DNA from: Neobacillus muris
GTDB lineage: Bacteria; Bacillota; Bacilli; Bacillales; Cytobacillaceae
Direction: 5' to 3'
NCBI RefSeq assembly: GCF_943193175.1
Contig: NZ_CALPDF010000023.1
Location: 1 to 64,000 of the forward strand
Length of the DNA: 64,000 nt
Below the pieces are notes generated by a model. It saw only the letters and a list, made by a program, of their open reading frames with translations. It was not told where the DNA came from and did no database searches. The translations under genes and the position numbers were made by a program. Every line of letters begins with the position of its first letter. Position 1 is the first letter of the stretch. Shown in pieces: positions 1 to 8,261 of the stretch.

Positions 1-98
<98 letters not shown>

Positions 99-104
99 AA
101 ATGA

Positions 105-135
105 AAAGGCAACCTTAGATGGTTGTCTTTTTTTG
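105..135 (+). terminator. Rho-independent terminator of the rrn operon
   Basis: AAGGCAACC / GGTTGTCTT stem with a TTAGAT loop, followed by a long T run, seven bases after the 5S 3' end. Confidence 0.88.
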
Positions 136-199
136 TGTTTTCAGGATTAATTTTCCTTTCATCTAATTGAAAAACTTGGCAAAGTATTAAAAATTTTAC

Positions 200-311
200 T
201 GTAAAGAATATGTTAATTTTTAGATTAAAATTTTTACATACTAAATTGAATGTAAATTCATTGTAAGTAATCTGTAAATTGCCAACTTTTTAGAAAAAAT
301 TATGCTTTAAT
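200..311 (+). promoter_or_regulatory. PhoP-box-like direct repeat array and promoter of the ugp operon
   Basis: TGTAA occurs at 251, 262 and 273, exactly 11 bp apart; read on the minus strand these are TTTACA-N5-CTTACA-N5-TTTACA, the Bacillus PhoP box layout (TT(A/C/T)ACA repeats with 5-bp gaps). A second pair, TGTAAA at 200 and TGTTAA at 211, has the same 11-bp step, and ACTAAA at 240 may be a weaker fourth unit of the main set. A candidate -10 (TATGCT at 301 or TTTAAT at 306) lies ~22 bp after the last repeat, the spacing of PhoP-activated promoters, with no good -35. The repeats are seen; PhoP binding is inferred and fits the downstream genes. Confidence 0.7.
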
Positions 312-341
312 AGTCCTGTGTTTAGAAAGGAGGGGGAGAGT

Positions 342-1463
342 ATGAGTCATATTGAGCTAATCAATATATCTAAATCATACGATAAACAGAAGGGTGTCCT
401 TAATAGTATTAATTTAACAATTGAAGAAGGTGAGTTTTTTGTTCTTGTTGGTCCTTCAGGTTCTGGAAAGAGCACATTGCTAAGAATGATTGCCGGACTT
501 GAAGAAATTTCCGGAGGTTTCTTGAAAATAAACGGTCAAACCGTGAATCATCTTCCTCCGAAAGATCGAAATTTATCAATGGTTTTCCAAAATTATGCCC
601 TATATCCGCATTTAACAGTGAAAGAGAATATTCTTTTTGGCTTAAAAGGACGGAAAGTAGATAAACAAGAACAGCAGAGAAGACTAAAGGAAGCGGCGGA
701 TATGTTGGGCCTTCAAGAACTATTGAAACGAAAACCAAGAGAACTTTCTGGCGGACAGAGACAGCGGGTTGCACTTGGCCGTTCCGTTGTAAGCCATGCA
801 CCGCTCTGCTTAATGGATGAGCCTCTGTCAAATTTAGATGCAAAACTTAGGGCCAATATGAGGGTAGAAATCCGCCGGCTGCAAAAAAGGTTAGGGCTGA
901 CGATGATTTATGTGACCCATGACCAAGTGGAAGCCATGACGATGGGAGACAGGATCATGGTGCTCAATGATGGGCAGATTCAGCAAGTGGGCCAACCGAT
1001 TACACTCTATAACGAACCGGAAAACTTGTTCGTTGCCACTTTTATTGGTTCCCCTAAAATGAATATAGGGAATGCTGTTTTCTCTGAAAATGGAAAATAT
1101 CTAATAGTAGAAAACCAGATACATATTCCAGTAAACCCTTCTATTTTCAGTGACATCCCGAAAGATCGGAAGTTAAAAGTCGGCATTCGGGCAGAACATC
1201 TGGCAGCTGGCCTTTCTAAAAAAGAGAACATCCACTCTCTAGAAGCCGTCAATATTGAGCAATTGGGAAATGAAACCTCAATTGCCTTCGATGTTGGTTC
1301 AGAGGTGTGGACGGCGAAATGGCCGGGACAATGGCCAATTGAATTTGGACAGAAAGTACCTGTGCAGCTTCTGCCAGAGTTCCTTGTATTCTTTGATGCC
1401 GATTCAGGAAAATTAATCAAATCCGCAGAGTTTGGAAAGAGACAAGAGGTTGTTACCGTATGA
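342..1463 (+). CDS. ugpC: ABC transporter ATP-binding protein (UgpC/MsmX type), glycerol-phosphate/sugar importer
   Basis: Cytoplasmic ATPase of a CUT1-type importer, 373 aa. Walker [10 protein letters not shown] (~residues 37-45), Q-loop [10 protein letters not shown], signature [13 protein letters not shown], Walker [12 protein letters not shown] and H-loop VTHDQ are all intact, followed by a ~130-residue C-terminal TOBE/MalK-like regulatory domain. The ATG at 342 was chosen over a GTG at 318 because AAAGGAGGGGG precedes it at good spacing. It overlaps the next gene by 4 bp (ATGA). In many bacilli such ATPases serve several sugar importers, so the substrate is judged from the neighbouring glycerophosphodiesterases and the PhoP-like boxes, not from this protein. 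Confidence 0.85.
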   Translation: MSHIELINISKSYDKQKGVLNSINLTIEEGEFFVLVGPSGSGKSTLLRMIAGLEEISGGFLKINGQTVNHLPPKDRNLSMVFQNYALYPHLTVKENILFGLKGRKVDKQEQQRRLKEAADMLGLQELLKRKPRELSGGQRQRVALGRSVVSHAPLCLMDEPLSNLDAKLRANMRVEIRRLQKRLGLTMIYVTHDQVEAMTMGDRIMVLNDGQIQQVGQPITLYNEPENLFVATFIGSPKMNIGNAVFSENGKYLIVENQIHIPVNPSIFSDIPKDRKLKVGIRAEHLAAGLSKKENIHSLEAVNIEQLGNETSIAFDVGSEVWTAKWPGQWPIEFGQKVPVQLLPEFLVFFDADSGKLIKSAEFGKRQEVVTV

Positions 1464-2404
1464 GTATGGCCTATCGAACACTCGAAACCAATGAAACTTA
1501 CATTCTTCAAGCAGAACGTGTAAAAAAGCAAAACCGGAAGAAAAGTTTCTTAAAAGGAATGTTGTTCTTATTGCCTTCGATCCTTTTATTTGGAGCTTTC
1601 GTGTTCTACCCGATGTTTAAGACGATTTACTTAAGCTTTTTTCTGACCAATGCGCAGGGGGCAACGACTGTTTATGTCGGTTGGGAAAACTATAAAGCTT
1701 TAATTACCGATCCAATTTTTATGAAGAGTGTAAAAAATACCTTTTTATTTGTTTTCTATACAGTGCCGACAACGGTGGTGATCAGTTTAGCTTTAGCCGT
1801 TGTGGCCAATGAAAAATTAAAGGGGATTGGCTTTTTTCGAACGATTTTCTCCTCCACCATGGGGGTATCGGTGGCGGCGGCTTCGGTATTTTGGCTGTAT
1901 TTATTCAATCCGACGATGGGACTGTTGAACAAATTCCTTGAAGTATTCGGCCTGGAGGCGATTGAATGGCTGACGGATCCGAAGTGGGCACTTTTAGCGG
2001 TGTCGGCCACGACCATTTGGATGAATATCGGCTTTACTTTTTTAATTTTGCTGGGCGGATTGCAATCGATTGATTCTTCTCTCTATGAAAGTGCCGATAT
2101 TGAAGGCACAGGCTATTTTTACAAGCTTAGAAGAATTACCATCCCAATGCTGTCGCCGACCTTTTTCTTTGTGATTACTGTATCGATCATTAATGCGTTC
2201 CAAACCTTTGGGCAGATTGATATTTTAACTCAGGGGGGTCCGGCAAACGGGACAAATTTAATCGTTTATTCGATTTATCGGGAAGCCTTTGTGAATTATC
2301 AGTTCGGTTCCGCCAGTGCCCAGGCCGTTGTGTTATTCATTCTCATTTTACTGATGACGGCGCTGCAATTTAAGCTGGGTGAAAGGAAGGTTCATTATCA
2401 ATGA
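1460..2404 (+). CDS. ugpA: ABC transporter permease, UgpA/MalF-type
   Basis: First membrane subunit of the importer, 314 aa with about six hydrophobic segments. It begins with a basic cytoplasmic N-terminus (KKQNRKK) and then a TM segment at ~30-52. The EAA loop that docks on the ATPase is visible as [22 protein letters not shown] (~210-230). The start overlaps the ATPase stop by 4 bp; an in-frame ATG two codons on (1466) is equally possible. It overlaps the next permease by 4 bp, so the three genes form one translationally coupled operon. Family membership is clear; the assignment to glycerol-3-phosphate or diesters rests on context. Confidence 0.82.
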   Translation: MSMAYRTLETNETYILQAERVKKQNRKKSFLKGMLFLLPSILLFGAFVFYPMFKTIYLSFFLTNAQGATTVYVGWENYKALITDPIFMKSVKNTFLFVFYTVPTTVVISLALAVVANEKLKGIGFFRTIFSSTMGVSVAAASVFWLYLFNPTMGLLNKFLEVFGLEAIEWLTDPKWALLAVSATTIWMNIGFTFLILLGGLQSIDSSLYESADIEGTGYFYKLRRITIPMLSPTFFFVITVSIINAFQTFGQIDILTQGGPANGTNLIVYSIYREAFVNYQFGSASAQAVVLFILILLMTALQFKLGERKVHYQ

Positions 2405-3216
2405 TGCTGACAACGGGAAAAAAGATCACCTTCTATGTGCTGCTGGTCATTTCGGCCTTTTTGCTTGCTGGCCCCGCCATCATGGCCATAGTGATGAGTT
2501 TTATGACCAATCAGGATATTTTGACAGGAAGCTTGCCGAAGACCTTTACTTTCGATAATTATATCGCGGCCTTTGACCGCTTGCCTTTGCTGCAATTTCT
2601 GTTTAACAGTTTGGTGGTTGCGATTGTCATCACACTTGGACAGCTCATGTTATCCGCATTAGCTGCCTATGCGTTTGTGTTTTTGGAGTTTAAAGGGAGA
2701 GATTTACTATTTTATCTGTTTATTGCGACGATGATGGTTCCTTTTGAAGCTTCGGTCATTCCAAACTTTCACATGATCCGTGACTTGGGATGGATCGATA
2801 GCTATGCGGGGATGACGGTGCCTTTTTTTGCGACAACCTTTGGCACCTTTTTATTGCGGCAAAATTTCAAGCAGATTCCAAAAGAATTACGCGAAGCCAG
2901 CATGATTGCTGGAATGGGTGATGTTAAATTCTATTTAACGGTGGTCCTTCCCGTGTCCAGGACAAGCTTAGTCACGCTCGGTATCTATGGCTTTTTGACT
3001 TCGTGGAATATGTACCTATGGCCGTTATTGTCCACCACGAATGATACAGTGCGTACTGTTCAAATCGGTTTGAAGCAATTGCAAACCCAGGAACAATTGA
3101 ACCAATGGGGTGTCATGATGGCGGGTGCTGTCATTGTCATCATCCCGACCTTAATCTTGCTTTTCGCAGGTCAAAAGAAATTGCAAACAGGGTTAACGGA
3201 AGGCGCCGTCAAATAA
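2401..3216 (+). CDS. ugpE: ABC transporter permease, UgpE/MalG-type
   Basis: Second membrane subunit, 271 aa, with six predicted TM segments and the conserved EAA motif (LREASMIAGMGDVKFYLTV, ~160-178). It starts within the stop of ugpA. The C-terminal sequence is typical of carbohydrate ABC permeases (QKKLQTGLTEGAVK). With the preceding permease it forms the heterodimeric channel that accepts ligand from the lipoprotein encoded next. Confidence 0.82.
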   Translation: MMLTTGKKITFYVLLVISAFLLAGPAIMAIVMSFMTNQDILTGSLPKTFTFDNYIAAFDRLPLLQFLFNSLVVAIVITLGQLMLSALAAYAFVFLEFKGRDLLFYLFIATMMVPFEASVIPNFHMIRDLGWIDSYAGMTVPFFATTFGTFLLRQNFKQIPKELREASMIAGMGDVKFYLTVVLPVSRTSLVTLGIYGFLTSWNMYLWPLLSTTNDTVRTVQIGLKQLQTQEQLNQWGVMMAGAVIVIIPTLILLFAGQKKLQTGLTEGAVK

Positions 3217-3264
3217 CGGTTTCTTCGTTCTAATCATTCCACCATAAAAAAGGAGAAGAAAAAA

Positions 3265-4614
3265 ATGAAGAAAAAATTCCTGTCAATTCTTACATTAGGG
3301 ATCATCTTGCTCTTAACGGCATGCAGCGGAAATGCCGCTTCCGGGGACAGCTCAGAAAACAAAGAATCTGCAAAAAAAGGTGAAAAGCAAGTCGTTACTT
3401 TTTGGCATTCGATGAGTGGTGCCGGTCAGGAAACATTGAACAGCATCGTGGAGGATTTCAATAAGTCTCAAGATAACATCCAGGTAAATGCTGAATTTCA
3501 AGGAACTTATGATGAGGCCTTGACGAAATTTAATGCTGTCGCTGGTACAGATAGTGCTCCAACGATGATCCAAACTTTTGAAATTGGAACAAAATCAATG
3601 ATTAACAGCGGAAAGATTACCCCAATCCAAGAATTTGTAGATAAAGATAAGTATGAAATGAACGGATTAGAGAAAAACATTACGAATTACTATTCATTAG
3701 ACGGCAAATTTTATTCGATGCCATTTAACTCTTCAACACCCGTTATGTACTATAATAAGGATGCCTTTAAAGCAGCTGGCTTAGATCCGGAGAAAGCGCC
3801 GGCTACTTTTGAAGAAGTAGAAGATGCATCAAAAGCTATCACAAAATCGAATCCAAAAATGAAAGGATTTGCACTGCAAGCATACGGCTGGTTATGGGAA
3901 CAGCTTCTGGCAAATCAAGGGGCTTTATTGTTAAACAACGATAATGGCCGTACGGATACGCCGACTAAAATCGGCTGGAAGGAAGAAGAAGGGAAATCCA
4001 TTTTTAACTGGGTAAAAAATATGGTGGATGATAAAACTTTCGCGAACTATGGCACAAATGGCGACAACATGGTGGCTGGCTTCCTAGCTGGTGACGTGGC
4101 GATGTTCCTGCAATCATCTGCAAGTGCCAGAGACGTGATCGACAATGCTCCATTCGAAGTAGGGATTGCTTTCCTTCCGCATCCTGAGGACAAAGAACGT
4201 GAAGGCGTTGTGATTGGCGGTGCAAGCTTATGGATGATCGATGGCAAACCAGAAGCAGAATCTGAGGCAGCTTGGGAATTCATGAAATATCTGCAAAAAC
4301 CAGAAGTGCAGGCAAAATGGCATGTCGGTACAGGGTACTTTGCGATTAATCCGGCTGCCTATGATGAAAAAGTAGTGAAAGATGCTTGGTCTGAAAAGCC
4401 GCAATTGAAAGTAACAGTAGACCAATTGCAATCCACAAAGTCATCCTATGCCACTCAAGGCGCCTTAATGGACATGCTTCCTGAAGGCCGTAAAATTATG
4501 GAAACTGCACTTGAAACAGTGTATAATGGCGGAGATGTAGATAAAGCCTACGACACGGCTGTTCAACAGTTTAACGAAGCCATCCAGCAGGCAAACAAAG
4601 CAAGAGGAAAATAA
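3265..4614 (+). CDS. ugpB: Extracellular solute-binding lipoprotein, UgpB-type
   Basis: 449-aa binding protein tethered to the outer face of the membrane. It has a lipoprotein signal peptide (KKKFLS... LLLTACSG) with the lipidated Cys at ~residue 20, then a Ser/Lys-rich linker and a family-1 solute-binding fold starting VVTFWHSMSGAGQE. The motif SMPFNSSTPVMYYNKDAF is characteristic of UgpB-like proteins. A strong AAAAAGGAGAAG ribosome site precedes the ATG. It is the last transport gene and is followed by a terminator. Known E. coli UgpB binds sn-glycerol-3-phosphate and glycerophosphodiesters; the same ligand is inferred here from the two GDPD genes that follow. Confidence 0.82.
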   Translation: MKKKFLSILTLGIILLLTACSGNAASGDSSENKESAKKGEKQVVTFWHSMSGAGQETLNSIVEDFNKSQDNIQVNAEFQGTYDEALTKFNAVAGTDSAPTMIQTFEIGTKSMINSGKITPIQEFVDKDKYEMNGLEKNITNYYSLDGKFYSMPFNSSTPVMYYNKDAFKAAGLDPEKAPATFEEVEDASKAITKSNPKMKGFALQAYGWLWEQLLANQGALLLNNDNGRTDTPTKIGWKEEEGKSIFNWVKNMVDDKTFANYGTNGDNMVAGFLAGDVAMFLQSSASARDVIDNAPFEVGIAFLPHPEDKEREGVVIGGASLWMIDGKPEAESEAAWEFMKYLQKPEVQAKWHVGTGYFAINPAAYDEKVVKDAWSEKPQLKVTVDQLQSTKSSYATQGALMDMLPEGRKIMETALETVYNGGDVDKAYDTAVQQFNEAIQQANKARGK

Positions 4615-4628
4615 TTCATTATATGACA

Positions 4629-4662
4629 GAGAAAAAGGCGTGGGCTCCCATGCTTTTTTCTC
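4629..4662 (+). terminator. Rho-independent terminator after ugpB
   Basis: GAGAAAAAGGCGTGGG pairs with CCCATGCTTTTTTCTC around a CTC loop; the 3' arm carries the T run. It would attenuate transcription into the downstream phosphodiesterase gene. Confidence 0.75.
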
Positions 4663-4696
4663 CTTTTCCCATTATGATCAAAAAGGGTGAGTTGTA

Positions 4697-5467
4697 ATGA
4701 CGAAAATTTATGGCCATCGCGGTGCTAAAGGCAGTTATCCTGAAAATACATTGTTAAGTTTCAAAAAAGCCATCGGCCAAGGGGTTGACGGTCTTGAATT
4801 AGATGTCCATCTGACAAAAGATGGTGAAGTGGTTGTGATTCATGATGAGACACTTGACCGTACCACGAATGGAACCGGCTGGATTAAAGATTTGACGTTA
4901 GAAGAAATTAAACAAGTAAGTGCCGGAAGTTCTTTTACCCATATTCCAGAATATGATGAAGCTTGGGATTTGGAAAGGGTGCCGGCGCTTCAGGAAGTTC
5001 TGGAATTACTGGCTCCCTATCCAACAGAACTCAATATTGAGTTAAAAACTTATGTATTTGCTTATAAAGGGATTGAAGAGAAAGTCCAATCAATTGTTGA
5101 ACAGTATGGTAACGGCAGAAAGGTTGTTTACTCTTCTTTCCACCTTCCGTCATTATTGCGAATGAAAAAGGTGAATCCAGGCGCTAACATTGCTTGGTTA
5201 TTAAATCAAGAAATCTCCTTTCCAGCTGATCATATCGAAACGCTCGGTCTAGAAGCTTTACATCTTAACAAGAATATCGTATTGCCTAGAACTGAGGCAG
5301 CCTATAGGATCATGAATTTAATCGGACTATATGAAAACATACGGGTCTGGACGGTGAATGATCCAGATCAAATTAGACAACTGTTAGATTTACAGGTCAA
5401 TGCGATTATTACGGATTTTCCTGAAACAGCGATTGCCCTTAGAGATAGGAAGAAAACATTGGTTTAA
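4697..5467 (+). CDS. ugpQ: Glycerophosphodiester phosphodiesterase, cytoplasmic (UgpQ-like)
   Basis: 256 aa, no signal peptide. Hydrolyses glycerophosphodiesters to sn-glycerol-3-phosphate and an alcohol. The GDPD TIM-barrel signature is present: GHRGAKGSYPENTLLSF at the N-terminus (catalytic His ~6), then ELDVHLTKDGEVVVIHDETLDRTTNG with the metal-binding Glu/Asp and the second catalytic His, and ELNIELKT in the middle. AAAAAGGGTGAG precedes the ATG. Its cytosolic location and position after the Ugp transporter suggest it cleaves imported diesters. It is a distinct, shorter protein from the secreted homologue at 5784. Confidence 0.88.
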   Translation: MTKIYGHRGAKGSYPENTLLSFKKAIGQGVDGLELDVHLTKDGEVVVIHDETLDRTTNGTGWIKDLTLEEIKQVSAGSSFTHIPEYDEAWDLERVPALQEVLELLAPYPTELNIELKTYVFAYKGIEEKVQSIVEQYGNGRKVVYSSFHLPSLLRMKKVNPGANIAWLLNQEISFPADHIETLGLEALHLNKNIVLPRTEAAYRIMNLIGLYENIRVWTVNDPDQIRQLLDLQVNAIITDFPETAIALRDRKKTLV

Positions 5468-5500
5468 ATCTAAAAAATAGGTATCTTAATAAGATCTATA

Positions 5501-5708
5501 ATTGAAGACATCTTCGGCGAATGGCGGAGGAGATCTGTCGTTAAGAGGCATGCTTGAAGACATTTTCGGCAAATGGCGAAGGAGAACTGTCGTTAAGAGG
5601 TATGCTTGAAGACATTTTCGGCAAATGGCGAAGGAGAATAGTCGTTAAGAGCCATGGTTGAGGACAATTCCACCAAATCTCGAATGAGTTTTGTCGTCAA
5701 TAGCTTTT
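5501..5708. repeat. Four tandem copies of a 52-bp repeat between two GDPD genes
   Basis: Units start at 5501, 5553, 5605 and 5657. Copies 2 and 3 are nearly identical; copy 1 differs at a few positions and copy 4 is strongly diverged. Each unit begins TTGAAGACA and contains TTCGGCAAATGGCGAAGGAG and GTCGTTAAGAG. GACA and TGTC flank an imperfect inverted core (TTTTC / GAGAA), so each copy might fold. No reading frame runs through all copies. Confidence 0.85.
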
Positions 5709-5783
5709 TTTGAAGTCAATCCCTTCATTTGCTGGATTAATTTAGTCTTAAAACAATTAATAACATTGGGGATGTTTATCAGC

Positions 5784-6719
5784 ATGAAGAACCGGTTTAT
5801 TGCAGGTCTTGCCTGCCTTTCTCTAGCGGTAACCATAGCGGTTCCTTGGGCAGTAAATGCACTGGCATCAAAACAAAGCATTGCTGCTAATAATAAACAA
5901 TCTTCCTTACACCCGATTGCCTCCCATGTCTCAGTCATAGCCCATCGTGGAGCATCTGCATATGCGCCGGAACATACATTGCCAGCTTATAAACAGGCCA
6001 TGCAGATGAAAGCAGATTATGTAGAAATCGATTTGCAAATGACAAAGGATGGGCATTTGATCGCAATGCATGATGAAACACTCGAGAGAACCACAAATGT
6101 AGAACAGATTTATCCAAATCGTGCTCCGTGGCAAGTAAAAGATTTTACACTAGATGAGATCCGTCAATTAGATGCGGGTTCATGGTTCAATAAGGCATAC
6201 CCAGACCTGGCCAAAAAAGAATATATGGGCCAGCATGTACCCACATTAGAAGAAGCTATTACATTGGTTAAACAACAGGGAAATGGGAAAGTAAGCCTTT
6301 ATATGGAAACAAAGGCACCCAATATCTATCCAGGAATGGAAGAGAAATTAATCAATATACTGAAAAGAAATTATGTCATTCATGACCAGAATCTTATTAT
6401 TGAATCATTCAGCGAGGAAAGTCTTCGTAAGTTCAAATCGATGGCCCCAAATGTAAAGCTCATTCAACTCTATACAGCAAGTATGCTGAAAGGCAAGGAT
6501 GTAAATCAGGAATTTAAGCGGATCTCTAATTATGCTTATGGAATTGGCCCCAGTAAGGAACTCGTGGTCCCAAAAATTATGGAGGCTGCCCACCAGAACA
6601 AGCTTGTTGTTCATCCTTGGACAGTCAATTCACAGGAGGATATGGCTGGCCTTCTTTCACTAGGTGTTGACGGGGAGTTCACAAATGCTCCAGACAAGTT
6701 AGCCGGCCTGCTCAAATAA
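5784..6719 (+). CDS. Glycerophosphodiester phosphodiesterase, secreted (GlpQ-like)
   Basis: 311 aa with a signal peptide (MKNRFIAGLACLSLAV, cleavage likely after NALA ~28) and a full GDPD domain: VIAHRGASAYAPEHTLPAY, EIDLQMTKDGHLIAMHDETLERTTN, then MYMETK-type acidic residues (YMETKAP). This class acts outside the cell on phospholipid-derived diesters or teichoic acid glycerophosphates. The start at 5784 puts GGGGATG ~9-11 bases upstream; ATG 5772 is an alternative. Weak PhoP-like TTAA repeats with 11-bp spacing (5737, 5748, 5759) lie upstream but are too degenerate to call. Together with the cytosolic enzyme it completes an extracellular and intracellular glycerophosphodiester route. Confidence 0.87.
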   Translation: MKNRFIAGLACLSLAVTIAVPWAVNALASKQSIAANNKQSSLHPIASHVSVIAHRGASAYAPEHTLPAYKQAMQMKADYVEIDLQMTKDGHLIAMHDETLERTTNVEQIYPNRAPWQVKDFTLDEIRQLDAGSWFNKAYPDLAKKEYMGQHVPTLEEAITLVKQQGNGKVSLYMETKAPNIYPGMEEKLINILKRNYVIHDQNLIIESFSEESLRKFKSMAPNVKLIQLYTASMLKGKDVNQEFKRISNYAYGIGPSKELVVPKIMEAAHQNKLVVHPWTVNSQEDMAGLLSLGVDGEFTNAPDKLAGLLK

Positions 6720-7080
6720 TTATTTCACATCTTTTGGCTGCCAATTTGGCAGTCTAGAGAGAAATATGTAACCAGATTTATCGAATTAGATAAACGGGTG
6801 GATGTATGGGAAAATAGTTCCAGATGATCTTTTGAGTTTAAAAATAATTGCTCTCCCTTTCCTAATCTATAGACAATGTTAGAAAAATGAAATGTTTTTT
6901 TAGTCCAATTCGCCTTGATATAATATTTTATGGATGATAATTGGGAATGCCTATTCCTGCACCATCCTTGGCAACTATTCATCGAGGGTAGAATTGGAGA
7001 CTGGACAAACAGGACATATCGTGTTTATCCGGCCAGCTTGGCCAAATGCACAGGAAAACTATAATATCGGGGTGATAAAA
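6720..7080. other. Gene-free interval with a candidate promoter for the aldo/keto reductase
   Basis: A short palindrome CTGCCAATTTGGCAG (6738-6752) lies after the GDPD stop. TGATATAAT with -10 TATAAT at 6919-6924 is a good extended -10. The frame upstream of 7081 is open to 6934 but lacks a ribosome site and family similarity, so it is treated as untranslated leader. Confidence 0.5.
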
Positions 7081-8067
7081 ATGCAAAAAAGAAGACTTGG
7101 CAAAAATGGTTTAGAGGTATCTGCACTGGGTTTAGGATGTATGGGGATGTCAGATTTCTACAGTGGCAGAAATGATGAAGAATCGATAAAGACTATTCAT
7201 CGGGCGATTGAATTAGGCGTTAACTTCCTGGATACGGCAGATATGTACGGAGTAGGAAAAAACGAAGAATTGGTTGGCAGGGCCATCAAAGACCGCCGTG
7301 AACAGATCATGATTGCAACGAAGTTTGGAAATGTCAGAAGCGAAACTGGTGAATTTTTAGGGATCAATGGACGGCCTGAATATGTGAAACAAGCTTGTGA
7401 GGCAAGTCTGCGGCGATTAGGAGTCGACTATATTGATCTGTATTATCAGCACCGTGTCGATCCAAATACGCCTATTGAAGAAACGGTCGGTGCCATGGCT
7501 GATTTAGTGAAAGAGGGGAAAGTTCGTTTCATTGGATTATCGGAAGCAGGCCCTCAAACCATTCGCCGCGCGGACAGCGTACATCAAATAACCGCCGTGC
7601 AAACAGAGTACTCACTATGGAGCCGGGATGTTGAGGATGAAATTCTGCCTGTTTGCAGAGAGTTAGGAATCGGCTTTGTTTGTTACAGTCCTTTAGGCAG
7701 AGGATTCTTAACCGGCCAGATTCAAAGGTATGAGGATTTGGCAGAGGATGACTATCGCCGATTCTCTCCACGCTTTCAAGGTGAAAATTTTCAAAGAAAC
7801 TTGGATTTGGTCCAAAAGATAATTGAAATTGCTGATGAAAAAGACTGCAAACCTTCCCAATTGGCCCTTGCCTGGTTACTGGCTCAAGGGGAGGATATTG
7901 TCCCGATACCAGGAACTAAAAGAATCAATTATCTTGAAGAAAATGTTGGGGCCCTCGCAATCTCGTTATCTGGGACGGATTTAGAGAGGATCAACCGAGT
8001 AGCTCCGCAAGGCATCGCAGCGGGGGAACGATATCCGGAAGCTGGAATGAAAGGTGTTAATCTTTAA
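7081..8067 (+). CDS. Aldo/keto reductase (Tas/YajO-like)
   Basis: 328-aa NADPH-dependent oxidoreductase of the AKR superfamily; reduces aldehydes or ketones, physiological substrate unknown. The TIM-barrel pattern is complete: [33 protein letters not shown] (catalytic Asp and Tyr), IATKFG (catalytic Lys), YYQHRVDP (catalytic His), [25 protein letters not shown] and the cofactor motif [13 protein letters not shown]. The ATG at 7081 begins the canonical [19 protein letters not shown] and follows GGGGTGAT; the longer in-frame ORF is not supported. Monocistronic, with its own terminator. Confidence 0.88.
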   Translation: MQKRRLGKNGLEVSALGLGCMGMSDFYSGRNDEESIKTIHRAIELGVNFLDTADMYGVGKNEELVGRAIKDRREQIMIATKFGNVRSETGEFLGINGRPEYVKQACEASLRRLGVDYIDLYYQHRVDPNTPIEETVGAMADLVKEGKVRFIGLSEAGPQTIRRADSVHQITAVQTEYSLWSRDVEDEILPVCRELGIGFVCYSPLGRGFLTGQIQRYEDLAEDDYRRFSPRFQGENFQRNLDLVQKIIEIADEKDCKPSQLALAWLLAQGEDIVPIPGTKRINYLEENVGALAISLSGTDLERINRVAPQGIAAGERYPEAGMKGVNL

Positions 8068-8083
8068 TAAGCCAGCTATGCAT

Positions 8084-8111
8084 AAAAAGCCTCCTTACTT
8101 GAGGCTTTTTA
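8084..8111 (+). terminator. Rho-independent terminator
   Basis: AAAAAGCCTC - CTTACTT - GAGGCTTTTT, just after the aldo/keto reductase stop. Confidence 0.88.
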
Positions 8112-8156
8112 TCATGATCAGACACTAGTATTTTTTCAAAAAATTCTAAATACTAA

Positions 8157-8186
8157 TTGACAAGTCCCTATTTTTTACAATAGATT
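8157..8186 (+). promoter_or_regulatory. Candidate sigma-A promoter of the acyl-CoA synthetase gene
   Basis: TTGACA at 8157 and TAGATT at 8181 with an 18-bp spacer, ~75 bp upstream of the start codon. Confidence 0.5.
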
Positions 8187-8261
8187 AGACTTGTGATGAG
8201 TCATCCAAGGAAAGTTGCCAAACATATCCATCACTCTTATTAAAATAGAGGAGTTGGTTTT

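Noticed and set aside
6934-7080. N-terminal extension of the first aldo/keto reductase
   Set aside because: No ribosome site, no family similarity; the canonical start MQKRRLG at 7081 has GGGGTGAT.
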